Of a stretch of DNA of 64,000 bases, positions 36,133-44,903 are shown piece after piece (position 1 is the first letter of the stretch; each line of letters begins with the position of its first letter). Both the position numbers and the translations under genes were made by a program. The notes under the pieces are model-generated. The model was not told the origin of the DNA, did no database searches, and was given only the letters and a program-made list of their open reading frames with translations. The DNA is from Citrobacter rodentium NBRC 105723 = DSM 16636 (GTDB taxonomy: Bacteria; Pseudomonadota; Gammaproteobacteria; Enterobacterales; Enterobacteriaceae). The DNA lies in the NCBI RefSeq assembly GCF_021278985.1, contig NZ_CP082833.1, forward strand, positions 1,984,001-2,048,000. The letters run 5' to 3'.

Positions 36133-36990
36133 TCAGTTACACATCGCTACCGCTTCAACAGGTAAAACTTCTCTGGACTCTTCCAGACGCAAGCCGACGT
36201 GCTTCTCCCGGGACATCAGTCCTCCCGACGCGCCGTTTTTCACCTGTAAAAGCTCCGCCAGAACGCTGACAGCAATTTCATCCGGCGTCTCCGCGCCAAT
36301 GTCATAGCCCACCGGCGCGCGTAAGCGGCTGATATCCTCTTCCGCTACGCCATTTTCCCGCATCTGGCGGATAAACACCTGCACCTTGCGGCGGCTTGCC
36401 AGTAAACCAAGCCAGGCAACGGGCCGGGAGATAAGCTTATCCAGCGCCTCGCGATCCTGATTGTTGGTGGCGATAAGCACAAAATCTTCGGGCTGCATCG
36501 CCATATTATCGATAACCTCAGCGAAGCTTGCGGCCTGAATCAGATGCGCCGACGCGGGAAAGCAGTCAGGATTGAGGCTTTCCGGGTAAATGTCGCCCAC
36601 GTAAATATCAAAACCCAGCCGCGCCGCGCTCTGCGCTATCGCGCGATTAACGTGCCCGGCGCCTATCAGCCATAGCTTCTGGCGCAGCCCATGAACGCTG
36701 ATATACACCGACATTGCCCCACCGCAGTCGGACCCCACCGCATCGCTGCCGCTACGCGCCATCCGCCCATGAAACATTCTTGACGCCTTCTCGCGCAGGG
36801 CTTCCAGCGCCTCGGCAATCACTTTGCGTTCAACCATACCGCCGCCGATGGTGCCCACAATCGAGCCATCGTCGCGAATTAACATCTGAGCAGAATGCCG
36901 GGGAGTCGATCCCCGGCTGTCAACGATCTGCGCCAGCGCAAAAGGACGGTTCTGTTTTTCAAGTCGTGCAGCTTCTTCGAAAATAGTCAT
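36133..36990 (-). CDS. XdhC/CoxI-family molybdenum hydroxylase maturation protein
   Basis: A 285-residue protein with an N-terminal XdhC_CoxI half (IVDSRGSTPRHSAQMLI, GTIGGGMVE) and a C-terminal Rossmann half (KLWLIGAGHVNRAIAQSAARLG, then GLLASRRKVQVF and RLRAPVGYDIGAETPDEIA). XdhC proteins bind and sulfurate molybdenum cofactor for insertion into xanthine dehydrogenase-type enzymes. It corresponds to the XdhC part of E. coli YqeB but is about half as long. It is divergent from ygfK and likely serves the molybdenum hydroxylase at 49.8-53.0 kb. Confidence 0.9.
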   Translation of the reverse strand: MTIFEEAARLEKQNRPFALAQIVDSRGSTPRHSAQMLIRDDGSIVGTIGGGMVERKVIAEALEALREKASRMFHGRMARSGSDAVGSDCGGAMSVYISVHGLRQKLWLIGAGHVNRAIAQSAARLGFDIYVGDIYPESLNPDCFPASAHLIQAASFAEVIDNMAMQPEDFVLIATNNQDREALDKLISRPVAWLGLLASRRKVQVFIRQMRENGVAEEDISRLRAPVGYDIGAETPDEIAVSVLAELLQVKNGASGGLMSREKHVGLRLEESREVLPVEAVAMCN

Positions 36991-37116
36991 TTCAGCCTCA
37001 ACGAATAATATTCTGACCTGTAGCCTGCCGCGTTCTCAGTTTGAGACGCGAACGCCCCGGCGACGTTGTCGCGATATTTCGGTTATGCAATATTCATGCG
37101 CGTCGCTTATTTCCGT

Positions 37117-37133
37117 TTGCAAAGCGTGAGCCG
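37117..37133 (-). promoter_or_regulatory. Sigma-54 promoter of the XdhC-like gene
   Basis: Minus-strand CGGCTC-N5-TTGCA with exact GG-N10-GC geometry, about 117-130 bases before the start codon. The repeat at 37249-37261 lies 123 bases upstream of its -24, the same distance as at the xdh operon promoter. No full CRP-like site is seen; GTGA-N4-TCAC at 37165-37176 has the half-sites two bases too close. Confidence 0.55.
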
Positions 37134-37248
37134 GGTCAATTTCAGCGGCAAACAAAAGCGGAAAGTGAGATATCACACGCAATAAGGATGACTGACAGGG
37201 AAATAGCCGCCGTCCGCAGGACCAGATATTACCCGCATGCGCCATCAC

Positions 37249-37428
37249 ATTATCATTTTGATATTTCACCTGACTTTTTGATAAATCAGACCGCAGGAAA
37301 AAGCAGAGTGATTTTAATTCTCATTAAGCCGCTGTGAAATATTTCACATTTGCTCGTTGAGTTTCGAAGCTGCTCACAAAACGACTATCACCAGCGATAT
37401 TTTCTGCATAACTGGTGTGATTGTTGCT
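37249..37428 (+). promoter_or_regulatory. ygfK control region: repeat, CRP site, sigma-54 promoter
   Basis: Within the 512-base gap between the XdhC-like gene and ygfK. ATTATCATTTTGA (37249-37261) differs by one base from the inverted ygeW repeat. TGTGAAATATTTCACA (37333-37348) is a perfect palindrome with consensus CRP half-sites. The sigma-54 element TGGTGT-N5-TTGCT lies at 37413-37428, 75 bases before ygfK. Confidence 0.72.
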
Positions 37429-37502
37429 CCTGATAACCCACCGGCCGGAATGATGACCAAACCGGCAACATCGTTCTTACTAATAAGACTAAGGAGTGGG
37501 TT

Positions 37503-40500
37503 ATGGGAGATATTATGCGCCCCGTCCCGTTTGAGGAGCTTTTGACGCGCATTTTCGATGAGTACCAGAGTCAACGATCTATCTTTGGTATTCCCGAACA
37601 GCAATTCTACTCGCCGGAAAAGCAGCATCAGTTCAGGGTATTTGGCGAAAGCTGCGCCACGCCTCTTGGCCCGGCGGCCGGCCCGCACACGCAGCTTGCG
37701 CAGAATATCATTACCGCATGGCTGACCGGCGGGCGGTTTATCGAACTGAAAACCGTTCAGATTCTGGATCGGCTGGAGCTGGAGAAACCCTGTATTGATG
37801 CGGAAGATGAGTGTTTTAATACCGAGTGGTCCACCGAGTTCACCCTGAAAAAAGCCTGGGATGAGTATCTTAAAGCATGGTTTATTCTGCACCTGCTGGA
37901 ACAGGTTTTTCCGCTTACGCCAAACGGTGATGACAAATCCTTTATTTTCAATATGAGCGTCGGCTATAACCTCGATGGCATTAAGCAGCCGCCGATGCAG
38001 GAGTTTATCAATAACATGATGAACGCCGCCGCCCATCCTAAGTTCACGGATTATCGCGATACGCTCAACCGCTGGTTACATAACCACGCCTTTATCGCCC
38101 GACTTCCCTCCTGCGCCCGGCTTTCTCAACTTGATACGCTGGCGCAGCGTATCCCCGCGACGCTGGTGCAGGGGGTAACGCTGTCAACCATGCATGGCTG
38201 TCCGCCGGATGAAATCGAAGCCATCTGTCGCTACATGCTGGAAGAAAAAAATCTCAATACCTTCGTGAAGCTTAACCCAACCCTGCTGGGCTATTCCCGC
38301 GTGCGGGAAATACTCGACACCTGCGGCTTTGGCTATATCGGCCTCAGCGAAGAGTCATTCGAGCATGATCTGAAAATAGACCAGGCGCTGGAGATGCTTA
38401 CCCGACTGATGACGCTGGCGAAAGCGCGCGGGCTGGGCTTCGGCGTTAAGCTGACCAACACCCTGGGCACCATCAATAACAAAGGCGCCCTGCCCGGCGG
38501 CGAGATGTATATGTCTGGCCGCGCGCTGTTCCCGCTGTCGATCAACGTTGCCGCCCTGCTCTCACGGGAGTTTGACGGCAAATTGCCCATCTCCTATTCC
38601 GGCGGGGCCAGCCAGCTCAACATCCGCGAAATTTTCGAAACCGGTATTCGCCCAATCACGATGGCTACCGACCTGCTGAAGCCGGGAGGATATCTGCGCC
38701 TCAGCCAGTGTATGCGCGAGCTGGAAGGGGCAAACGGCCAGGAGATGACCCAGGTTGACGTTCCTCGCCTCAACGCGCTGGCAGAAAAGGCGGTCAGCAT
38801 GGCCTATACCCAGAAGCAGTGGAAACCGGACGAGCGCATTGACGTCGGCGAGCCGTTACCGCTGACCGACTGCTATGTGGCCCCCTGCGTCACCGCCTGC
38901 GCCATTAAGCAGGATATCCCGGAGTATATTCGCCTGCTGGGCGAACAGCGCTACGCCGATGCGCTGGAGCTGATCTACCAGCGTAACGCGCTCCCGGCCA
39001 TTACGGGCCACATCTGCGATCACCAGTGCCAGTACAACTGTACCCGTCTGGATTACGACAGCGCCCTCAATATCCGGGAACTGAAAAAAGTGGCGCTTGA
39101 AAAAGGCTGGGATGAGTACCTGAGCCGCTGGCGCAAACCCGCGGGTTCCGGTTCGCGACATCCGGTGGCGATTATCGGCGCAGGCCCGGCAGGGCTGGCG
39201 GCGGGTTACTTCCTCGCGCGTGCGGGATATCCGGTAACGATATTTGAGCGGGAGGCTAACGCTGGCGGGGTGGTGCGCAACATCATTCCACAGTTCCGTA
39301 TCCCTGCCGAACTTATCCAGCATGATATTGACTTCGTCGTCACCCACGGCGTCAGGATCGTTTACGGCTGCGATCCGCATCTGACGGTCGATAAACTGCA
39401 GGCGCAGGGCTTTCAATATGTGCTGGTCGGCACCGGCACCGATAAAAACAACGGCGTGACGTTAGGCGGCGATAACCAGAACGTCTATAAATCACTGCCG
39501 TTCCTGAAAAGCTATAACAGTGGCGAACCGCTGCATCTCGGCAGGCATGTGGCCGTCGTCGGGGCGGGCAACACCGCGATGGACTGTGCCCGCACCGCGC
39601 TGCGCGTGCCCGGCGTGGAGACGGCGACCATCATTTACCGCCGCTCCCGTCAGGAGATGCCCGCCTGGCGTGAAGAGTATGAAGAAGCCCTGCACGAAGG
39701 CGTCAGCTTCAAATGGCTGTGTAACCCGGAGCAGTTCAACGCGGACGGCACCCTGGTGGTACGGGTGATGAAGCTCGGCGAGCCGGATGAAAAAGGCCGC
39801 CGCCGCCCGGTTGCAACCGAACAAACCGAAACGCTGCGGATTGATGCGCTGATCACCGCCGTTGGTGAACAGCAGGATGGCGAAGCGCTGGCGGCGATGG
39901 GCGTTCCGCTCGATCCGCAGGGCTGGCCGGTGGTCAATGACATTGGCGAAACCAGCAGAAAAAATGTCTTCCTGATTGGCGACGTGCAGCGCGGCCCCTC
40001 ATCGATTGTCTCCGCGATTGGCAACGCCCGCCGGGCGACGGACGAGATCCTGGCGCGGGAGAGCATCGCCAGCCACTACGGCAATAAGCACTGGAATAAC
40101 GTCGATCCGGCGCTTATCTATCAGCGTAAAGGCGCTATCGCCGTTACCCAGGTCGATAAGGATGACCGTGACGCCTTCATTGAGCAGGAGGCCAGCCGCT
40201 GTCTTGAATGTAACTACATTTGCAGCAAGTGCGTTGACGTCTGCCCGAACCGCGCCAACGTCTCCATTGCCGTTCCCGGTTTTCAGAACCGCTACCAGAC
40301 GCTGCATCTGGACGCTTACTGCAATGAATGCGGCAACTGCGCCCAGTTCTGCCCGTGGCAGGGCCGCCCTTACCAGGACAAAGTCACCATCTTTAGCCTG
40401 GAGCAGGATTTCGTGAACAGCAGCAATCCCGGTTTCTTTATTGAGGGCGGTAACGTGCGGGTGCGTCATGGGGGGGAAACCTGGCAACTCAGCATCAGCG

Positions 40501-40607
40501 ATAGCGGCGAATTCACCCACGTTCCGCCGCAGCTCAGTGAGCTATGCCGCATCATCAGCCACGTTCATCAACACCATAGCTATCTGCTCGGAGGGGTTGA
40601 AGTATGA
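37503..40607 (+). CDS. ygfK: YgfK flavo-iron-sulfur oxidoreductase (putative selenate reductase)
   Basis: A 1034-residue multidomain redox protein. It has an N-terminal TIM-barrel region resembling dihydroorotate dehydrogenase (1-430), then a GltD-like iron-sulfur segment (APCVTACAIKQDIPEYIRLL near 460). FAD and NAD(P)H Rossmann domains follow (AIIGAGPAGLAAGYFLARAG near 555; VAVVGAGNTAMDCARTALR near 680). The C-terminus has cysteine clusters CLECNYICSKCVDVC and CNECGNCAQFC. Homologues are implicated in selenate reduction and in anaerobic purine/urate use. The start matches the E. coli protein (MGDIMRP). The stop overlaps ssnA. Confidence 0.95.
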   Translation: MGDIMRPVPFEELLTRIFDEYQSQRSIFGIPEQQFYSPEKQHQFRVFGESCATPLGPAAGPHTQLAQNIITAWLTGGRFIELKTVQILDRLELEKPCIDAEDECFNTEWSTEFTLKKAWDEYLKAWFILHLLEQVFPLTPNGDDKSFIFNMSVGYNLDGIKQPPMQEFINNMMNAAAHPKFTDYRDTLNRWLHNHAFIARLPSCARLSQLDTLAQRIPATLVQGVTLSTMHGCPPDEIEAICRYMLEEKNLNTFVKLNPTLLGYSRVREILDTCGFGYIGLSEESFEHDLKIDQALEMLTRLMTLAKARGLGFGVKLTNTLGTINNKGALPGGEMYMSGRALFPLSINVAALLSREFDGKLPISYSGGASQLNIREIFETGIRPITMATDLLKPGGYLRLSQCMRELEGANGQEMTQVDVPRLNALAEKAVSMAYTQKQWKPDERIDVGEPLPLTDCYVAPCVTACAIKQDIPEYIRLLGEQRYADALELIYQRNALPAITGHICDHQCQYNCTRLDYDSALNIRELKKVALEKGWDEYLSRWRKPAGSGSRHPVAIIGAGPAGLAAGYFLARAGYPVTIFEREANAGGVVRNIIPQFRIPAELIQHDIDFVVTHGVRIVYGCDPHLTVDKLQAQGFQYVLVGTGTDKNNGVTLGGDNQNVYKSLPFLKSYNSGEPLHLGRHVAVVGAGNTAMDCARTALRVPGVETATIIYRRSRQEMPAWREEYEEALHEGVSFKWLCNPEQFNADGTLVVRVMKLGEPDEKGRRRPVATEQTETLRIDALITAVGEQQDGEALAAMGVPLDPQGWPVVNDIGETSRKNVFLIGDVQRGPSSIVSAIGNARRATDEILARESIASHYGNKHWNNVDPALIYQRKGAIAVTQVDKDDRDAFIEQEASRCLECNYICSKCVDVCPNRANVSIAVPGFQNRYQTLHLDAYCNECGNCAQFCPWQGRPYQDKVTIFSLEQDFVNSSNPGFFIEGGNVRVRHGGETWQLSISDSGEFTHVPPQLSELCRIISHVHQHHSYLLGGVEV

Positions 40608-41938
40608 GTGTGTTAATCCTGAAAAATGTCACCGCCGTCCAGCTTCATCCGGCGAAATTATGGGAAAACGTCGATATCGCCATTGATGATGACCAAATCC
40701 TCGACGTCGGCTCCGGGCTCGGCCAGCGCTACCCGCAGGCGCAAAGCAAAGAGATGCGCGGTCGGCTGGTTATGCCCGGCATGGTCTGCGCCCATAACCA
40801 TTTCTACTCCGGCCTGTCGCGCGGTATCCAGGCCAACATTGCCCCCAGCCCGGATTTCATCTCAACGCTGAAAAATCTCTGGTGGCGTCTGGATCGGGCG
40901 CTGGACGAAGAGTCGCTGTACTACAGCGGGCTTATCTGCGCGATGGAAGCGGTACGCAGCGGCTGTACGGCGGTTATCGATCATCACGCGTCCCCGGGCT
41001 ATATCGCCGGTTCCCTGAGCCAGCTACGCAACGCTTTTCTCAAGGTCGGACTGCGCGGGATGACCTGCTTTGAAACCACCGACCGCAACGACGGCATGCA
41101 GGAGTTAATGGCCGGGGTGGAGGAGAATATCCGTTTCGCGAACGAAATAGACGCCGCCCGGCGCAAGGACGAGCAACCCTATCTGGTGGAAGCTCATATC
41201 GGCGCCCATGCCCCCTTCACGGTGCCAGATGAGGGGCTGACGATGCTGCAGGAGGCACTGAAAGCGACCGGACGCGGGCTGCATATTCATGCCGCCGAAG
41301 ACCGCTACGACGTTTCCCACAGCCACCACCATTATGGAAAAGATCTGCTGGTGCGGCTGGCGGAGTTTGGCCTGCTCGACAGCAAGTCCCTGATTGCGCA
41401 CGGACTGTATCTCTCCGACGCCGACACAGAGGCGCTCAACGCCAGCGACGGCTTCCTGGTACACAACGCGCGCTCCAATATGAACAACCACGTTGGCTAT
41501 AACCATCGGCTACCGCAGATCCGCAACCTCGCGCTGGGCACGGACGGCATCGGCTCCGATATGTTTGAAGAGATGAAGTTTGCCTTCTTTAAACATCGCG
41601 ATGCCGGCGGCCCTCTCTGGCCGGACAGCTTCGCGCAGGCGTTGTCCAACGGCAATACGCTGCTGAACCGCAACTTCAACGCGCGCTTTGGCCGCATTGA
41701 GGCGGGCTACAAGGCGGATCTCACCATCTGCGACTACCTGCCGCCCACGCCGCTTGTGGCTCAGAACATCGCCGGGCATATTGCCTTCGGCCTCGGCTCC
41801 GGCAGCGTTCACAGCGTGATGGTCAACGGGGTGATGATTTATGAAGATCGTCAGTTCGCCTTTGATTGCGAACCTGTTTTCCACGCCGCACAGAAGGTGG
41901 CGAAACGGTTATGGCAACGCATGGATGCCCTGCCCTGA
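40604..41938 (+). CDS. ssnA: Amidohydrolase SsnA
   Basis: Aminohydrolase of the chlorohydrolase/guanine deaminase superfamily, 444 residues. Metal and catalytic motifs are HNH in VCAHNHFYSGLSRG, HIGAHAPFTV, HIHAAEDRYD, and LGTDGIGSDMFEE with the catalytic Asp. It closely follows E. coli SsnA in sequence. It may deaminate or hydrolyse a purine-derived compound handled by YgfK. The ATG overlaps the ygfK stop by four bases (ATGA), so the two are made together. Confidence 0.95.
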   Translation: MSVLILKNVTAVQLHPAKLWENVDIAIDDDQILDVGSGLGQRYPQAQSKEMRGRLVMPGMVCAHNHFYSGLSRGIQANIAPSPDFISTLKNLWWRLDRALDEESLYYSGLICAMEAVRSGCTAVIDHHASPGYIAGSLSQLRNAFLKVGLRGMTCFETTDRNDGMQELMAGVEENIRFANEIDAARRKDEQPYLVEAHIGAHAPFTVPDEGLTMLQEALKATGRGLHIHAAEDRYDVSHSHHHYGKDLLVRLAEFGLLDSKSLIAHGLYLSDADTEALNASDGFLVHNARSNMNNHVGYNHRLPQIRNLALGTDGIGSDMFEEMKFAFFKHRDAGGPLWPDSFAQALSNGNTLLNRNFNARFGRIEAGYKADLTICDYLPPTPLVAQNIAGHIAFGLGSGSVHSVMVNGVMIYEDRQFAFDCEPVFHAAQKVAKRLWQRMDALP

Positions 41939-41956
41939 TTAAGACGGAAAAAGTGA

Positions 41957-41981
41957 GCCCGGCGCAATGGCCGGGCTTTTT
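41957..41981 (+). terminator. Intrinsic terminator of ygfK-ssnA
   Basis: Stem GCCCGGC / GCCGGGC with a six-base loop, then TTTTTATT. It sits 18 bases after the ssnA stop and before the convergent ygfS stop. Confidence 0.85.
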
Positions 41982-41998
41982 ATTGGCTACTTGCAGGC

Positions 41999-42475
41999 TT
42001 ACAAATTCAGCAGCGCGGCAGTGGCAAGTTTGCGCTGTTTTTGCAACGCCTCAAGCTGGCGTTCGGTCATTTTACTGAGCGCCGCCGTCGGACAGACATC
42101 TACGCAGGCCGGTCCGCGCTCGCGATCGCCGCAGAGATCGCACTTCACGATCGTCGGCGTCAGCCCGACGGGAGTTTCGATGGTAATGGCGCCAAAGGGG
42201 CAAGCCACCACGCAGCTCTGGCAAGCGATACAACGGCCTGCATCGGCCTCTACCCGCTCAGGCCCCATCGTGAGCGCCCCCACCGGGCAGGCTTTCACGC
42301 AGGGCGCATTTTCACACTGATGGCACATCACCGGCACGCTCAGGTTATCAGGACGCATCACTTTCAGACGAGGATGGAACTCCGCGCCAGGCGAGACATG
42401 CTCCAGCGCGCAGGCAATTTCGCAGGTCCGACAGCCAATACAGGCCTGCGGGCTGGCGACGATAAGGCTGGTCAT
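41999..42475 (-). CDS. ygfS: Four-cluster ferredoxin-type protein (YgfS-like)
   Basis: A 158-residue electron-transfer protein with cysteine groups for four [4Fe-4S] clusters (CIGCRTCEIAC, CHQCENAPCVKAC, CIACQSCVVAC, CDLCGDRERGPACVDVC), the HydN/HycB pattern. Such small subunits link formate dehydrogenase H to partner enzymes, so it may carry electrons between the selenoprotein formate dehydrogenase and YgfT. The start overlaps the ygfT stop (ATGA). Confidence 0.88.
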   Translation of the reverse strand: MTSLIVASPQACIGCRTCEIACALEHVSPGAEFHPRLKVMRPDNLSVPVMCHQCENAPCVKACPVGALTMGPERVEADAGRCIACQSCVVACPFGAITIETPVGLTPTIVKCDLCGDRERGPACVDVCPTAALSKMTERQLEALQKQRKLATAALLNL

Positions 42476-44412
42476 ATTCCCTCCTTCTCTCTGAACAGCG
42501 TAAGCATCTCGCTGGCGGCCCGGCGTCCTGCCGCCATCGCCGTCACCACAAGGTCAGCGCCCGTCACCACATCCCCTCCGGCGAAAATTTTGTCGTGGCT
42601 GGTCTGGGTGGTTGCGCGCCCTTTACCGCCGGTAGCAATATTGCCCCAGCGGTCCCGTTTAATACCGAGGCCACGCAGCCAGGGCGTGTCATGGGGCTGA
42701 AAACCAAACGCCATGATGAGCACATCGGCGGGCAGCTCAAACTCCGAGCCGGCGATGGGCTGCGGGCGGCGTCGGCCATCCGGCCCCGGTTCCCCCATTT
42801 TTGTGCGAATCATCCCGACGCCGGTCACCTGCCCTTTCCGGTTGCGCAGGATGGACTGCGGCTGGACGTTAAACTCAAAATTCACCCCCTCTTCACGGGC
42901 ATTGATCACCTCTTTTTTCGAGCCGGGCATGCTCAGTTCATCGCGGCGATAGGCGCAGGTGACGCTGGCAGCCCCGCGGCGAATGGCGGTACGCAGACAG
43001 TCCATCGCCGTATCGCCGCCGCCCAGCACCACGACGTTTTTGCCTTTGATAGCCGTAAGCGGGTACTCCGCACTCTCCTCCAGGCCCATGACGTCACGGG
43101 TACTGGCAATCAGAAACGGCAGCGCCTGGATCACCCCGGGCGCATCTTCCCCCTCCAGTCCCGCCTTCATCAGGCCATAGGTGCCGACGCCGAGGAACAT
43201 GGCGTCGTAGTTCTCCACCAGCTCGCTGAAGTCCACATCCCGGCCAACTTCCTGGTTCAGATGGAAATGAATCCCCATATTGCTGAAGATTTCACGTCTG
43301 ACCTTGAGCACGTTTTTATCAAGCTTGAAGGGAGGGATACCAAAGGTAAGCAGGCCGCCAATCTCCGGATGGCGGTCAAACACATCAACCTGCACTCCCG
43401 CGCGGGCGAGAATATCGGCACAGCCCAGTCCGGCGGGGCCGGCGCCGATCACCGCCACCCGCTCCTTGCGCGGAGTGACGTCGCCGATGGAGGGTAGCCA
43501 GCCCATCTTCAGCGCAGTATCGGTGATGTAGCGCTCCAGGTTGCCGATTGTGACCGAACCGCCCTCGTTTTTCAGCGTACAGGCCCCTTCGCAGAGCCGA
43601 TCCTGAGGGCATACCCGCCCACAAATTTCCGGCAGAGAGCTGCTCTGGTGGCACAGTTCCGCCGCTTCGATGATTTTGTCCTCATTCACCAGACGGATAA
43701 AATCCGGGATCGCGTTGTGCAGCGGGCAGGTCCAGTTACACCATGCTTTCTGCGCGCAGTAGAGGCAGCGCCCGCTTTCGTAGGTGGCGTCGCACCCGGC
43801 TAACGGCGAATAAATCTCGGCAAAATGCTGTTTTCGCTCTTCGCTCGCGATTTTCTTTGCCCCGACGCGCGGCGGTTTATCGAGAATGTCCCGCCGCCGT
43901 TCGCCACGGACGGTATCAACAGGCTGACCAACGGCGGAGCGAATCTGGCGCTCCCGGCGCAGTTGATTGATGCCGGCTTCATCCATCAGGCGCAGCGCCC
44001 GGGTGGGGCAACTCGCCACACATGCCTGCTGTCCGGAGGGGTGCTGGTTACAGAGGTCGCATTTTTGCGCCAGCAGCGGCGCCTCATCATCGTTTGCCAC
44101 CATCTCAATCGCGCCGAACGGACAGGCGATAACGCAGTTCTTACAGCCAATGCATAGCGCCTCCGTGAGCTGGACGCTGTTGTTGGCAAAAATCAGCGCC
44201 TGCGTCGGACACGAGGCGACGCAGGGGGCATCGTTACAGTGGCGGCAGGTGGTTGCGCTGCTGGTATTGCGGTGGAAGAAAACGTGAATGCGCGGGAGAA
44301 AGTCGCTGCGTTGCTGCGGCCAGCTGTCCTGATGATGAGAGGTCACGCAGGCCACTTCACACGCATGGCAACCAATGCAGTTTGCGGCATCAGCCACGAT
44401 AAATTTATTCAT
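42472..44412 (-). CDS. ygfT: YgfT/AegA-type iron-sulfur flavin oxidoreductase
   Basis: A 646-residue fusion: an N-terminal HydN-like ferredoxin domain with four cysteine groups (CIGCHACEVAC, CRHCNDAPCVASC, CIGCKNCVIAC, CDLCNQHPSGQQACVASC), then a GltD-like module (CNWTCPLHNAIPDFI; VAVIGAGPAGLGCADILARAG; VVVLGGGDTAMDCLRTAIRRG). AegA and YgfT have been reported as needed for formate-dependent urate degradation in E. coli. AegA and YgfT are paralogues, so the exact symbol is less certain than the family. Confidence 0.9.
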   Translation of the reverse strand: MNKFIVADAANCIGCHACEVACVTSHHQDSWPQQRSDFLPRIHVFFHRNTSSATTCRHCNDAPCVASCPTQALIFANNSVQLTEALCIGCKNCVIACPFGAIEMVANDDEAPLLAQKCDLCNQHPSGQQACVASCPTRALRLMDEAGINQLRRERQIRSAVGQPVDTVRGERRRDILDKPPRVGAKKIASEERKQHFAEIYSPLAGCDATYESGRCLYCAQKAWCNWTCPLHNAIPDFIRLVNEDKIIEAAELCHQSSSLPEICGRVCPQDRLCEGACTLKNEGGSVTIGNLERYITDTALKMGWLPSIGDVTPRKERVAVIGAGPAGLGCADILARAGVQVDVFDRHPEIGGLLTFGIPPFKLDKNVLKVRREIFSNMGIHFHLNQEVGRDVDFSELVENYDAMFLGVGTYGLMKAGLEGEDAPGVIQALPFLIASTRDVMGLEESAEYPLTAIKGKNVVVLGGGDTAMDCLRTAIRRGAASVTCAYRRDELSMPGSKKEVINAREEGVNFEFNVQPQSILRNRKGQVTGVGMIRTKMGEPGPDGRRRPQPIAGSEFELPADVLIMAFGFQPHDTPWLRGLGIKRDRWGNIATGGKGRATTQTSHDKIFAGGDVVTGADLVVTAMAAGRRAASEMLTLFREKEGI

Positions 44413-44452
44413 TTGCTTCCCTTTATTATTTTCAGGCTCACGCCGGGAAGCG

Positions 44453-44518
44453 ATGCAATAATCAGGCGCGTTTTATCATTTGAAGTACAGGGGCGTTATT
44501 TTTGTGAACCATCTCAAA
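44453..44518 (-). promoter_or_regulatory. ygfT-ygfS promoter: CRP-like site and imperfect sigma-54 element
   Basis: TGTGA-N6-TCAAA lies at 44503-44518. On the minus strand a perfect -12 TTGCA (44457-44454 region) is preceded ten bases upstream by CG where GG is expected (44468-44467). The CRP-like centre is 42.5 bases from that -24 position, exactly as at two other promoters of this island. The predicted transcript would start about 30 bases before ygfT. Confidence 0.45.
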
Positions 44519-44601
44519 AATAACTGCCGCACCAATCAGCTCCCGCTTTCATTAAAATAACCGGGGAGGTTTCCACACGCATTTACGCTGAGTCATGCCA
44601 A

Positions 44602-44790
44602 TCAGAATGATAATTTTCTTTCTGCACATCGATACCAAAATGAGAGACGACGGTATATCAGAATGATTACCGGAACTTATCACTACCGGCCCATCATATT
44701 TATTTTTACTCCCGAGACGCGATCGCGTGATTTATTTCACAAATATGCGACTTAATTGCTGATGTGATTATTTTTGGCACAGCTTACGCA
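44602..44790 (+). promoter_or_regulatory. Purine permease control region: two repeats, CRP-like site, sigma-54 promoter
   Basis: In the 491-base gap between ygfT and the permease. TCAGAATGATAAT (44602-44614) and TCAGAATGATTAC (44658-44670) are two direct copies of the island repeat. CGTGA-N6-TCACA lies at 44726-44741. The sigma-54 element TGGCAC-N5-ACGCA, with exact GG-N10-GC spacing, lies at 44775-44790. The repeats also face the divergent ygfT promoter. Confidence 0.68.
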
Positions 44791-44903
44791 TAACCCAACC
44801 GTACGCGCTGCATTCAGATGACGCTATTGTCTTAGGGAGGCTACGGCCTTCGAATCGTAACTTCACACCGATCGAAGTGAAGTCGTACAGGAGATATAAT
44901 TTC

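Noticed and set aside
37165..37176. GTGA-N4-TCAC palindrome as a CRP site for the XdhC-like gene
   Set aside because: The half-site spacing is four instead of six bases, so it does not fit CRP; recorded only as a near miss.
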